A stretch of DNA of 64,000 nt from JASLBX01 sp036374175 (GCA_036374175.1 DASUUH010000049.1:48441-112440), one strand, 5' to 3'. Shown: positions 23,964 to 33,373, counted from the stretch's first letter. The notes: a model not told the origin generated them from the letters alone. Numbers and translations: made by a program.

Positions 23964-26021
23964 TCACACGGCGGCCGGCGCCGGCTCAGCAGCAACGTCC
24001 GGCGCCGTCTTCGACGACGTTGCGGCCACGGCAAGCCCCCACACGACCCAGACCATGCCGATAAGCAACCGGAACCAGCCCGGCGACAAGGGAATCCACG
24101 GGAGCATGATCACTGCCTTGTCGACGGCGTGCAGCAGCGCCACCGCGCCGAAGGCGATCGTCAGCCAACCGAACGCTCGGCGCCCCGTCCGGCGCACCGC
24201 CACTCCGAGTGCCACCAGCCAGAAGCCGATCAGCGCAATCGCCACCGCCGGCAGCACTGTGTGCCACTGCGGGACGACGATCACGTTGAGCACCAGTCCG
24301 ACGATGCCGACGAGGGTCGCTACGGTGGCCAGCCGAGACTCGCGCGCCTGCCGCCACCAGACAAGCAGCCCGACGATCCCGACCAGCACCGAACTGGCGA
24401 GCGTCAGCTGCACGTCCAGCCGCCCGAGGCCACTGGCACCGAGCCACTCGCAGCCGGACGGGATGTACAGATCGCTGAGGCTGTACTCGCCACACACATA
24501 CAGGGACGCCAGGGTGGCTGGTTCGGCGAACAGCCGAGAAGTCTGCGGGCCGCTGAACGTTCCGGGCTCAGCGCCGCACGCCGGCAACCGCACCGGCACC
24601 GTGTCACCGGTGTCCGGCTGCCAGCAGTTCTGCGTGCCCTGCCCGTCCCACCAGACGTCGAGGCGGTTCGGGCTGGACTCGCCGTCCCGCGTCACGCCGA
24701 ATCGGTTGCCGATGTATGTGTTGTGGTGGGAGGTGTCCCACTGCGTGGTCAAACCGGTTTCGCCGCGCACGAATGCCGGCGGATGAAGCAGCAGGAAGCC
24801 GGCGTAATCGTTGCCGTACACCCAGTTGTCGCGGAACACGTTGTAGTTGCCACCCGCAGTGAGCAGGCCGGTGCCAGTCGGCACGCCGATCGCCGGGCAG
24901 ACGACCCCGTTTTCGTAGCCGCGCTCTGCGCTGGGCAGCCCGCACGTCCCGTCGCGTACGTACCCGTAATAGTCCTGGTTGTTTTCGTAGATCAGATTGT
25001 TCTCGAACGTGGAGTGGTTCTGCGGAAGACCAGGGTGGTCCGGAAAGAGGCTGTCCATCGCCAGCCCGGCGGTGTTGTTGGAGAAGTCGTTGTCGTGCGC
25101 CCAGACCGAGTCGCCGGCGGTGCCCGAGTACCCGAGCAGGTTGTGGTGGCTGTAGCAGCCGGTGATCTCCACCGAGTAGCGGTCCACGCCGTACCCACGG
25201 TGCTTGTTGATGTCGGACGCGCTGCCGGGGTAGATGCCGGAATCGCCGTTGCCGTACGCCTCGCAGCCGGTGTACAGGCCATGATCGACGGCGAACGTCA
25301 GGAAGCCGTACTCGTCATTCCATCGCCCGACCACCTGGTCGATGACGAAACCCTGAGTTTCGATGACGTAGATGGCGTTGAACGTCGTGCGCTGAGCGGT
25401 GAAGTTCTTCAGATAGATGCCGTCGGCCCGGTCGGCGCGTAGTGCGTTGAGTTTGGTGTAACCGGCGTCGAGGATGACGTCGCCTGGCTCGGCGCCGGTG
25501 CCTTCGATCTGCAAGTCACGGATACCCAGAATCGCCACCAGATTCTGGTTCGTCGGGCACGCGACCTGATCGTCGAATTCGAGTATCTGGTACCGGTAGT
25601 GCCCGCCGTCGTACCACGGACGATCCAGCTCGGCACAGGCGCCCATGGGCTCCGGGCGGGAGGGCTCCTCCGGGTAATCGCCGGGCAGCAGGTAGATGTT
25701 GGTACCGGGTTGAGTGACCGCGTCGACGGCCTCCTGCACGGTGGCGAAGCCGCGGTCCTGGCACTCGGCGAACAGCTCGAGGTTCTGCCGTTGAAGATCC
25801 GCCGGAAACCCCGCCACCCGTCGCTCGAAGTCCGCCTGGTCGGCATTACACACGAGCAGGATCTCGGACGCTTCGGCCGCCGTCCGGTAGTTCGGGACGC
25901 TGCCGCTGCCGTCCGGCAGCACTACTTCGCGATCGGCATGTGCTCCCGCGGACGGAGCCATGATGACGGAGAATGCCGCAGCGACTCCAGCGGCGCCGGC
26001 GATCCGGCGTAACACCACCAT
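23964..26021 (-). CDS. exported parallel beta-helix protein with C-terminal membrane helices
   Basis: 685 residues. Signal peptide (residues 1-29, ending SAGAHA), then a region of right-handed beta-helix repeats with Asn/Asp-rich turns (GIYLKNFTAQRTTFNAIYVIETQGFVI, YGNGDSGIYPGSASD, NNTAGLAMDS, FENNLIYENNQDYYGY, FRDNWVYGNDYAGFLLL). This fold is common in polysaccharide-acting or cell-surface proteins. The last about 150 residues form five hydrophobic helices (LASSVLVGIVGLLVWW, LATVATLVGIVGLVLNVIVV and so on), so the helix would be held outside the membrane. Several Cys pairs suggest disulfides. Function unknown. Operon with the TetR gene. Confidence 0.82.
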   Translation of the reverse strand: MVVLRRIAGAAGVAAAFSVIMAPSAGAHADREVVLPDGSGSVPNYRTAAEASEILLVCNADQADFERRVAGFPADLQRQNLELFAECQDRGFATVQEAVDAVTQPGTNIYLLPGDYPEEPSRPEPMGACAELDRPWYDGGHYRYQILEFDDQVACPTNQNLVAILGIRDLQIEGTGAEPGDVILDAGYTKLNALRADRADGIYLKNFTAQRTTFNAIYVIETQGFVIDQVVGRWNDEYGFLTFAVDHGLYTGCEAYGNGDSGIYPGSASDINKHRGYGVDRYSVEITGCYSHHNLLGYSGTAGDSVWAHDNDFSNNTAGLAMDSLFPDHPGLPQNHSTFENNLIYENNQDYYGYVRDGTCGLPSAERGYENGVVCPAIGVPTGTGLLTAGGNYNVFRDNWVYGNDYAGFLLLHPPAFVRGETGLTTQWDTSHHNTYIGNRFGVTRDGESSPNRLDVWWDGQGTQNCWQPDTGDTVPVRLPACGAEPGTFSGPQTSRLFAEPATLASLYVCGEYSLSDLYIPSGCEWLGASGLGRLDVQLTLASSVLVGIVGLLVWWRQARESRLATVATLVGIVGLVLNVIVVPQWHTVLPAVAIALIGFWLVALGVAVRRTGRRAFGWLTIAFGAVALLHAVDKAVIMLPWIPLSPGWFRLLIGMVWVVWGLAVAATSSKTAPDVAAEPAPAAV

Positions 26022-26093
26022 GGCGACGAAACTAGAACGATGCTCATGTTTGCGCCAGTCCCCTGGGGGCGCCGATGCGGGATTGAGATCGGG

Positions 26094-27071
26094 TCACTTT
26101 GGCCGGACGCGCGGCCGGGGACGAAGCCGGGTGCCGGGCATCGGCGGGGCGGCCAGGCGATCGCCGGCGTATCCGCGTACTTCACCGAATCCGCGACTGG
26201 CCGCCCAGTCTTCGCGTGCTTGGACGATCTCCTCGTGGCTGCGGGCGACGAAGTTCCACCACATGACGAGTTCTTCCTGGAACGGCTCACCGCCGATCAG
26301 CAATGCCTGCCCGGGCCCAGCGGTCGCGACATTGAACTCCGTACGACCAACGTCAAAGACGATCATTGAGCCACGTGGGACCGCTGACCCGTCCACCGTA
26401 AGCCCGTCCGACAGCGCCAACACACCGTGCTCGAATGATGGATCGAGCGGCAGCTGCACCTCCTGGTCAGCGGCGATGGCGGCCTCCGCCGCCACCAGCG
26501 GTGTATATGCCACGGCACTGGACGCGGCCCCTGCATACGCCCCCATGACCACGCGGACGGTTGCTGCTCCGACAGCTACCACAGGCAGGTCGGCACGGTG
26601 AGTGAACCAGGGTTGTATCTGCCGGTGCTCGTCGGGGAGCGCGACCCACAGTTGGATGCCGTGCAGCCGGCCGGACCGCTCCGCCGGCGACTCTTCAGAG
26701 TGGGAAATAGCCCGGCCCGACGTCATCAGGTTCAACTCTCCCGGGCGTACCAGCTGCAGACTTCCCAGGCTGTCGCGGTGCAGAATCTCGCCCTCGAGCA
26801 GCCAGCTGACGGTTTGCAGCCCGGTGTGCGGGTGCGGCGGCACCTGCATACCGGGGCCGGTCGTTACGTCGTGCGGCCCGTAGTGATCGACGAAACACCA
26901 CGCACCGATCATCCGGCGGTCCTTGTGCGGCAGAGTGCGCTGCACGAGCATCGCGCGTGGACCGCCCAGCGGCACCTCGCGCGGTTCGAGTACCTCGGCT
27001 GTGCGCGGCATGTTAAGGACGCCCGCACTACTGCAGACTGTCTCCTCTGGACGGCGCTCGAGATTGCTCAT
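26094..27071 (-). CDS. pirin-family protein
   Basis: 325 residues, bicupin. The N-terminal cupin carries the iron-ligand motif HPHTGLQTVSWLLEGE with ISHSEES further on, as in pirins with quercetinase activity. The C-terminal cupin ends in LIGGEPFQEELVMWWNFV, a typical pirin closing segment. Roles range from quercetin dioxygenase to metabolic regulator; not resolvable here. The ATG at 27071 is chosen over the upstream alternative at 27104, which lacks family likeness. Divergent from the purine permease. Confidence 0.9.
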   Translation of the reverse strand: MSNLERRPEETVCSSAGVLNMPRTAEVLEPREVPLGGPRAMLVQRTLPHKDRRMIGAWCFVDHYGPHDVTTGPGMQVPPHPHTGLQTVSWLLEGEILHRDSLGSLQLVRPGELNLMTSGRAISHSEESPAERSGRLHGIQLWVALPDEHRQIQPWFTHRADLPVVAVGAATVRVVMGAYAGAASSAVAYTPLVAAEAAIAADQEVQLPLDPSFEHGVLALSDGLTVDGSAVPRGSMIVFDVGRTEFNVATAGPGQALLIGGEPFQEELVMWWNFVARSHEEIVQAREDWAASRGFGEVRGYAGDRLAAPPMPGTRLRPRPRVRPK

Positions 27072-27195
27072 ACCGCGACGATATGTCGCCGAGCACGGCC
27101 GCATTACAAAAGCGTGTCAAGGCACCTGCACGAAACAACCTTCTGCCATGCTCTGCGCTGCGGGGGATCGGCAGTCACCCAAGGAGCAGGCAGGC

Positions 27196-28653
27196 ATGAC
27201 GCAGACAGCGCCCGAGCAATCAACGCTCGACCGGTTCTTCAAGATCAGTGAACGTGGCTCGACCGTCGGCCGCGAGATTCGCGGCGGCCTGGTCACCTTC
27301 TTCGCGATGGCCTACATCATCGTGCTCAACCCGTTGATCATCGGTACCGTCCCAGACTCCACCGGCACCTTCCTTGGCGGTGGTACCGAGCCGAACCTGG
27401 CGCTGGTTGCCGCCGCGACCGCCCTGGTTGCAGGGGTGATCACCATCCTGATGGGCGTGTTCGCGAACTTCCCGCTGGCGTTGGCCGCCGGCCTGGGACT
27501 CAACGCCTTCGTCGCCTTCGGCATCGCGACTCAGATGACCTGGGCCGATGCGATGGGCCTGGTGGTCCTGGAGGGTCTGATCATCCTGGCGCTCGTGCTC
27601 ACCGGCTTCCGGCGAGCGGTCTTCAACGCCGTTCCGCCGGCACTGAAAATGGCGATCAGCGTGGGCATCGGCATGTTCATCGCTCTTGTCGGCCTGGTCA
27701 ACGGCGGCTTCGTCAGCTCCACCCTGCTGGCCGTACCGCCGCTGCAGTTGGGCATCGACGGCTCACTCGCCGGTTGGCCGATCCTGGTGTTCTCGCTCGG
27801 TCTGATCACGGTGATCGTTCTGTACGTGTTGAGGGTCAAGGGAGCGATCTTGTGGACGATCGTCGGCGCGTCGATCCTTGCGGTCATCGTCGAGCAGGTC
27901 GGGGACATCGGAGCCCGCACACCTGACGGCGGCAATCCAACCGGGTGGACTCTCAACGCGCCAGAGATTCCCGATCAGGTGGCTGCGGTTCCGGACTTCT
28001 CGCTGCTCGGCCAATTCAGCCTGCTGGGATCATGGGAGGCCGTCGGTGTGGTCACGGTGATCCTGCTCGTGTTCACCCTGCTACTCGCCGACTTCTTCGA
28101 CACCATGGGCACGATGGTCGCTGTCGGCGCCGAGGGTGGACTACTGGACGAGCAGGGCAACCCGCCGCACACACAGCGCATCTTGATTGTCGACTCGCTG
28201 GGTGCCGCGGCCGGTGGCGCGGCCTCCGTATCGAGCAACACCTCCTACATCGAGTCCTCGGCCGGCGTCGGTGACGGCGCACGGACCGGACTGGCCAGCG
28301 TCGTGACCGGAGTGTGCTTCTTGCTGGCGACCTTCCTCTCGCCGCTGGTCGGGCTGGTTCCCAATGAGGCCGCCGCTCCTGCGTTGGTGCTCGTCGGGTT
28401 CTTGATGATGACGCAGGTGCGGACCATCAGCTGGGAAGACGCTGAGATCGCCATTCCGGCGTTCTTGACCATCATCCTGATGCCGTTCACCTACTCGATC
28501 AGCGTCGGTATTGGCGCCGGCTTCGTGTCGTACGTCATCCTCAAGCTCGCTCGCGGCAAGGCACGACAGGTCCACCCGCTGATGTGGATCGTCGCGGTTC
28601 TGTTCGTGATCTACTTCGCGATCGGACCGGTACAAGACCTGCTGGGCGTCTGA
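27196..28653 (+). CDS. AzgA-like NCS2 purine permease
   Basis: 485 residues with about 12-14 TM helices. Motifs of the AzgA (adenine/guanine/hypoxanthine) subfamily: the N-terminal REIRGGLVTFFAMAYIIVLNP, LALAAGLGLNAFVAFGI, LLLADFFDTMGTMVAVG and SVSSNTSYIESSAGVGDGARTGLASVV. It would import purine bases with protons. Start: ATG at 27196 after AAGGAG; the open frame upstream is antisense to the pirin gene. Confidence 0.94.
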   Translation: MTQTAPEQSTLDRFFKISERGSTVGREIRGGLVTFFAMAYIIVLNPLIIGTVPDSTGTFLGGGTEPNLALVAAATALVAGVITILMGVFANFPLALAAGLGLNAFVAFGIATQMTWADAMGLVVLEGLIILALVLTGFRRAVFNAVPPALKMAISVGIGMFIALVGLVNGGFVSSTLLAVPPLQLGIDGSLAGWPILVFSLGLITVIVLYVLRVKGAILWTIVGASILAVIVEQVGDIGARTPDGGNPTGWTLNAPEIPDQVAAVPDFSLLGQFSLLGSWEAVGVVTVILLVFTLLLADFFDTMGTMVAVGAEGGLLDEQGNPPHTQRILIVDSLGAAAGGAASVSSNTSYIESSAGVGDGARTGLASVVTGVCFLLATFLSPLVGLVPNEAAAPALVLVGFLMMTQVRTISWEDAEIAIPAFLTIILMPFTYSISVGIGAGFVSYVILKLARGKARQVHPLMWIVAVLFVIYFAIGPVQDLLGV

Positions 28654-28890
28654 CCGACGACCGTTCCCGGACCGGCCACTTGCGGATTCCGGGCGCGCCG
28701 AGTCATCATCTTCAGCACCGGCTCGTCCGACGATCCGTTGGCGGGCCGGTTCTTCAACACAACTCCGCCAAGCTGCCGCCGTCAGCGGCTACCCCATTCT
28801 CCGAGCACAGGAATCTCAGCGGCGGCATCACCGAGCCCCGGAGTGCCCGACCGCAGATCACGCTCCCGTTCTGTGGATGAGGTGAGCATC

Positions 28891-30183
28891 ATGCCTCTTG
28901 ACATCGCTCAGTTCGCCCGGCCGGCTCGCCGGCTGCTCATCGTTGTTCGGGCCGACCCCGTCATCTGCGGGCACGCCGGCGAGGCCAGGAACCTCGCCGA
29001 AGTCGCAGTGTCCCGCGGGTTCGACGACGTCCGGCTGATCACCTGGCCGCTCGATGTGCTGCTGACGGCCGGGCTTCCGATGAAACCGCTCGAGTCAGTC
29101 CTGCCGTACAGTCCGGGCATATCCGTCGAGCGGCCGCAGCCGGTCGGTGATTACCGGGTACCGGACGGCCGTTACTCCGCCGGCCTCACCGGCAGGTTGG
29201 TGGAGCTGTTCAGCGACGGAGTGCCGACGGTATGCATGTCCATGTACCTCAGCCCGCATACCTCCATCGTCATGGAGGCGTTAACCGTCGCCCGCTCCGC
29301 GGGTGCGGGCTTCAACGTGCAGACCATCGCCGAGGCGGTCGGATCCGATGTCACAAACGTCGTCCGGTCGTGCCTTCGCAGCGGCCAGCTCGGCGCCGCG
29401 ATTGCGTTGTTCTCGACCTACCTCGCCAATGACAAGTGCGTCGCGGTGTCGGCGTACACGCGGGACCTGATCCTGTCATCGGCGCGGGAGGTCGACCGTC
29501 GCTGTGGCACCCGATTCGCCGCCGAATGTGAACGGCGGGTCACGGTTAGCTTCCCCGCTGTCGACTCGTCCGCATTTCTGGTCCAGGACCCATCTCGAGT
29601 AGAGGAGGTCCTCGCACGACGCGGACTGATGCGCGACGGCTACGTGCTGTTCTTGTCCCGCGTGACCAGGGCCAAGGGAGCCGACGATCTGGTCGCCGCA
29701 TTCCGCGCAGCCGCGACTCGCGCCTCACATCGGCTGGTCATCGCCGGCAACGGCCCGGCCCTCGCCGAAATCCAGGACATGACGAGGGACGACGATCGTG
29801 TCCTGGTTCTCACCGACGTAACCGACGAGGAGAAACCCGCACTCATGGCCGGCTGCGCAGCCTTCACGTTGCCCAGCAAGCCGGCACCCGACTTCGTGGA
29901 GACGTTCGGCATAGCCCTCGTGGAAGAAATGCTCGCCGGCGGCGGGCCGGTGATCACCACGAACACGGGTGGGATACCGGAGGCGGTGGGAGACACGGCC
30001 CTGGTCGTACCAGCGGGGGACGTCGCGGCGCTAGCGGCCGCAATCGACCACGCCGTCCTGGCCATGAGCCCCGAAGAACGGGCCGCACGCGCTGCTCGGG
30101 CCGCCGAACACGCCCTTCAGTTCGACCGCGTATCGGTGTTCGATCAGCTCTTCGCGGACGTGACCCTGGCCGCCGCGGGTTGA
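28891..30183 (+). CDS. GT4-family glycosyltransferase, conserved actinobacterial type
   Basis: 430 residues with a GT-B fold. N-terminal VVRADPVICGHAGEARNLAEVAVSRGFDDVRLITWPLDVL is a distinctive conserved block; the C-terminal half has the nucleotide-sugar site (GYVLFLSRVTRAKGADDLVAAF and the E-x7-E in FVETFGIALVEEM, then GGPVITTNTGGIPEAV). It resembles retaining GT4 sucrose-phosphate-synthase-like enzymes of actinobacteria, but donor and acceptor are unknown. AGGTGAG precedes the ATG at 28891 (GTG at 28882 is an alternative). The 237 bases upstream show no other feature. Confidence 0.88.
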   Translation: MPLDIAQFARPARRLLIVVRADPVICGHAGEARNLAEVAVSRGFDDVRLITWPLDVLLTAGLPMKPLESVLPYSPGISVERPQPVGDYRVPDGRYSAGLTGRLVELFSDGVPTVCMSMYLSPHTSIVMEALTVARSAGAGFNVQTIAEAVGSDVTNVVRSCLRSGQLGAAIALFSTYLANDKCVAVSAYTRDLILSSAREVDRRCGTRFAAECERRVTVSFPAVDSSAFLVQDPSRVEEVLARRGLMRDGYVLFLSRVTRAKGADDLVAAFRAAATRASHRLVIAGNGPALAEIQDMTRDDDRVLVLTDVTDEEKPALMAGCAAFTLPSKPAPDFVETFGIALVEEMLAGGGPVITTNTGGIPEAVGDTALVVPAGDVAALAAAIDHAVLAMSPEERAARAARAAEHALQFDRVSVFDQLFADVTLAAAG

Positions 30184-30229
30184 CGCGCCGCACCGCTCGA
30201 TATCGCCTGGCCTGCTCCATGATTGGTTC

Positions 30230-30802
30230 ATGACTTCCGGAGTGGGCAGCGGCCAGTCACCAAAGCAGAAGGGCCGGTTGAGCCGCCTGGCCGGCGCGGT
30301 AACCGGCCGCGTCGTCGAAACGATCGACCCCGACACGGTCGTGGAACACGTCGACATGAACAAGGTGCTTGAGCGGATTGACGTCGACAAGCTGCTTGAG
30401 CGGGTCGACGTCGACAAGCTGCTGGACGGGGTGGACGTCGACCGCCTGCTCGATCACGTGGACGTGAACCGGCTGCTCGACCGGGTTGACGTGAACCGCC
30501 TGCTCGACCGGGTTGACGTGAACTCGCTCGTGGACCGCGTGGATCCGAATCGAATACTCGCCCATGTGAACTTCGATGCGATCCTCGACAACGTCGACCT
30601 CGAAGCGGCCGTCCGGCGAGCCGGTGTGCCGGAGATCGTGGCTGAAAGCACCGGCCGCGTCGCCGGCTCGGCGCTCGACCTCGCGCGCCGGCAGATCGCC
30701 GGTCTCGACCTCGTCGTCGATCGGCTGATCGACCGGCTATTCGGCCGTGGCCCCGGAGTTCAACAGGGACCACCGGCCCTCGTCAGGGAAGAACCGGCAT
30801 GA
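30230..30802 (+). CDS. nine-residue-repeat protein coupled to an RDD protein
   Basis: 190 residues. Residues about 40-125 are ten near-perfect nine-residue repeats, consensus LLDRVDVNR (VLERIDVDK, LLERVDVDK, LLDGVDVDR, LLDHVDVNR, LLDRVDVNR and so on). The leucine/valine spacing suggests a regular solenoid or coil. The DNA repeats every 27 bases accordingly. A C-terminal region (VPEIVAESTGRVAGSALDLARRQIAG, LVVDRLIDRLFGR) looks amphipathic. No signal peptide. Its stop overlaps the next start as ATGA. In other actinobacteria such DVD repeats are, as far as I recall, found beside or fused to RDD domains; the function is unknown. Confidence 0.78.
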   Translation: MTSGVGSGQSPKQKGRLSRLAGAVTGRVVETIDPDTVVEHVDMNKVLERIDVDKLLERVDVDKLLDGVDVDRLLDHVDVNRLLDRVDVNRLLDRVDVNSLVDRVDPNRILAHVNFDAILDNVDLEAAVRRAGVPEIVAESTGRVAGSALDLARRQIAGLDLVVDRLIDRLFGRGPGVQQGPPALVREEPA

Positions 30803-31341
30803 GCACGCACTCCCGCCTCCAAATCACGGGCCACTACGCGGGCGTGGTCAGCAGAGCCGTCGCGGCCGCTCTCGACTTTGCCATTGCCATCGGCATCTTC
30901 ACAGCGGGGCTCGCCGGGGTCGATCTGTTGTGGAGAGTGGTCTTCGGTGGATCCATCGCAGGAGGCCGGTCCGGGCCCGGTTCTGTCATCGCGCTGGCGG
31001 CCTGGGCATTCCTCTACGTATGGGGCAGCCTTGCCATCGCCGGGCGGACCATGGGCAAAGGCATCGTCGGGTTACGGGTCGTTCGGGCCGACGGGTCGGC
31101 TCTCACGGTGCGCCAGGCGTTGGGCCGGACCGTCGCGTACCCGATCAGCTTCGCCATCTTCGGCCTTGGCCTCGTCGGCATCGTGACCGACCGTTACCAC
31201 CGAGCCCTGCACGACCGGCTAGCCAGGACGGCCGTTGTGTACGACTGGGGCGGTCGCGCCGCCGAGATTCCCGGGCCGCTGTCAGAGTTCCTTGCCCGCC
31301 GAGCGGGCACGGAATACACCGGCACGCCGCCTGCGTTCTGA
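30799..31341 (+). CDS. RDD-family membrane protein
   Basis: 180 residues. An RDD-type first helix (GVVSRAVAAALDFAIAIGIF), a second TM near residues 66-90, then TMGKGIVGLRVVRADGSALTVRQALGRTVAYPISFAIFGLGLVGIVTDRYHRALHDRLARTAVVYD, the standard RDD sequence including the DRYHRALHDRLA motif. RDD proteins are small membrane proteins of largely unknown role, some acting as Na+/H+ antiporters. Translationally coupled to the repeat protein, which suggests a complex. Confidence 0.9.
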   Translation: MSTHSRLQITGHYAGVVSRAVAAALDFAIAIGIFTAGLAGVDLLWRVVFGGSIAGGRSGPGSVIALAAWAFLYVWGSLAIAGRTMGKGIVGLRVVRADGSALTVRQALGRTVAYPISFAIFGLGLVGIVTDRYHRALHDRLARTAVVYDWGGRAAEIPGPLSEFLARRAGTEYTGTPPAF

Positions 31342-31363
31342 TCGGCGCCGCGCACTGACTCGC

Positions 31364-31400
31364 GTGGATGGGGTGACCCAGGCCGGGCCACCCCATCCAC
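31364..31400. terminator. bidirectional terminator, 12-bp perfect stem
   Basis: GTGGATGGGGTG (31364-31375), 13-base loop, CACCCCATCCAC (31389-31400) between the convergent RDD and LVIVD genes. No strong T-run. Confidence 0.75.
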
Positions 31401-31414
31401 CAGCATGCCGGCGA

Positions 31415-33373
31415 CTAGCCGCCGGAGCCTGCTCCTTGTTGCGTGAACACGTACAGTCCGCCGTTGCGGTCAGAGCCGTAGATCCACGGCTCGTCCGGCA
31501 CCTTCCACACGCCCCAGAAGTCGTGCGGCCGGCCGCCGTTGGACGCCAGGAACTCCGGCGAGTTGTCGAAGTACCGGGCGATCTCCTTCGGGTTGTAAGG
31601 GTCGGTGACATCCAGGATGATCATGCCGTCCCAGTACCACGAAAGGTACGCCTTGACCTGACCGTCGTCGGTGGTCTCGACGACCACGTTGTGCACCGAG
31701 TAGGTCCCGAACGGGTCGCAACCTGCCTCGAACGGGTCGACGGCAGCACTGCACACCGTGTCGAACGTCGACGCCAGGACCGGGTTGCTCGGGTCTGAGT
31801 AGTCCCAGATCCGGACCCCGCCCCACGGCGTGTTGTTGACGAGGTTGTTCGAGACGATGATGCCGACAGCACCAGCGGCCTGCGCGGCGCCCATCTTGCT
31901 GGAGAACGAGCAGCCACCGCGCCGCACCACGGCGATCTTGCCGGCTGGGTCGTTGAGATGTGGATCGACGATGCCCGGCTGGTCGGTACCCGCGACGAAG
32001 AAGTTGTTTGTGTCACAGCCCCGACCGACCCACACGGCCTCAGCCGTGATCGGCCCGGTGTCAGCGATCTTGGGTTGGTTGCCGGCGCCTTCGTTTGCGG
32101 GGTACACGTTGCCGGCCAACGGACCGCTGTTGACGGTGACGCTGTTCGCGGTGACGGTCACCTCGTTTCCGGTCTGGTTGGCTTCGAAGTCGTCACCCGC
32201 GGAGGTGCTGACGCCCACGCCCGGGATCGTGTTCCACGATTGTTCGCCGAACGTGAAGTTGCCGAGCGGCTGGACGGTCACCCAGGCATTGAAGTCCTCC
32301 TCGGTCTCCACCACGATCGCACCGTCCTCGGTGGGCCAGGCGGCGTGGCTGTTCACCTCCCGGTCCAGCGAACCGGCGTCGGGCTCGAGCGCCTGCGAGA
32401 TGAACTCGGGGTTGGCTGGATCGCTGATGTCGAGCAGGATCAGCCCCGCGTCCCAGTGCGACAGGTACGCCTGTGTGCCATCCGCGGTCACGGTCACGTC
32501 GTGCAGGAACCTGTTCAGCGAGAGCCCGTAACACGGCGTGAGCTGGCAGAACATGAACCCGTTGATGTGGTTGATCAGGATGTTGGGGTTCGTCTCGTTG
32601 TAGGGATCGCTGCTGCAGTACGCCTCTTCACACAGCAGTTCGGCGCCCCACGCGCTGACCAGTTGCGGGTTCGTCGGGTCCGTCAACTCGAAGATCTGCA
32701 GCCCACCGAACCACGCGTGGGTCTGCATGGCCACAAAGTCCCGGTCACCTTGGGTGAACAGGAACAGGTTGTGCACACCGCGGTTGACACCGCCGAAGAG
32801 GGTCCGGAGCGTCTCGTTGGCCTCGTGCACCCGCACCGTGGCAAGGTGGACCGGATTGCGCGGATCGTCGACGTTGTAGACCTCGAACCCGCCCAGACCG
32901 CCTGCTCCACACGTCTCGTTGGAGTGGACGAGGATATCGCCGGAATTCATGGCGGCGACCTTGACGTCATTCGATCGGCTGCCGGTTTCGGACTCGATGA
33001 CCGTGACGAACGACGGCTTGTTCTTGTTGCGGACGTCCCACACCCAGACGCCGGCGCCCTCTTCACCGCCACACGGGCTGTTGAAGGTACCCGTGTAGGC
33101 AAAGTTCTTGTGGGCCCAGACATCCGTGGTCGCTTGGCCAACAAGCCGTTCACCGCGGCCGCGCAGTTGCAGATTCTTTGTGATCTTCGCGGACGGACCG
33201 TCGCTGATCACCGAGGCGCCGATCGCGTCGAGCTCCTCAAGGCCTCCGGAGGGATCCTGGACCGGCAATGGTTCGTCGTCTGGACCGCCGGTAATCGGCG
33301 GATGACTTGCTACCGCGGGCTGAACCATGAGAATGGCGGCGCCCGCTGCGATCAATGGAAACAAACGCTTCAT
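31415..33373 (-). CDS. secreted LVIVD-repeat propeller protein with inserted PA domain
   Basis: 652 residues. Sec signal peptide (1-23, ending VQPAVA). Repeats of LVIVD type follow: VWVWDVRNKNKPSFVTVIE, GFEVYNVDDPRNPVHLATVR, LQIFELTDPTNPQLVS, LILLDISDPANPEFIS, then later VRIWDYSDPSNPVLAST, MIILDVTDPYNPKEIARY, each strand-rich and together forming a beta-propeller. Between repeats, at about residues 430-525, is a protease-associated (PA) domain (DTNNFFVAGTDQPGIVD, GKIAVVRRGGCSFSSKMGAAQAAGAVGIIVSNN). It is extracellular and probably binds carbohydrate or protein; the substrate is unknown. The start has an AGAGGAGAG ribosome-binding site. Confidence 0.85.
   Translation of the reverse strand: MKRLFPLIAAGAAILMVQPAVASHPPITGGPDDEPLPVQDPSGGLEELDAIGASVISDGPSAKITKNLQLRGRGERLVGQATTDVWAHKNFAYTGTFNSPCGGEEGAGVWVWDVRNKNKPSFVTVIESETGSRSNDVKVAAMNSGDILVHSNETCGAGGLGGFEVYNVDDPRNPVHLATVRVHEANETLRTLFGGVNRGVHNLFLFTQGDRDFVAMQTHAWFGGLQIFELTDPTNPQLVSAWGAELLCEEAYCSSDPYNETNPNILINHINGFMFCQLTPCYGLSLNRFLHDVTVTADGTQAYLSHWDAGLILLDISDPANPEFISQALEPDAGSLDREVNSHAAWPTEDGAIVVETEEDFNAWVTVQPLGNFTFGEQSWNTIPGVGVSTSAGDDFEANQTGNEVTVTANSVTVNSGPLAGNVYPANEGAGNQPKIADTGPITAEAVWVGRGCDTNNFFVAGTDQPGIVDPHLNDPAGKIAVVRRGGCSFSSKMGAAQAAGAVGIIVSNNLVNNTPWGGVRIWDYSDPSNPVLASTFDTVCSAAVDPFEAGCDPFGTYSVHNVVVETTDDGQVKAYLSWYWDGMIILDVTDPYNPKEIARYFDNSPEFLASNGGRPHDFWGVWKVPDEPWIYGSDRNGGLYVFTQQGAGSGG

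Noticed and set aside
23409..25442. 677-codon open frame on the plus strand
   Set aside because: Antisense to the beta-helix gene; composition is Arg/His/Pro-rich with no domain pattern, typical of a shadow frame.
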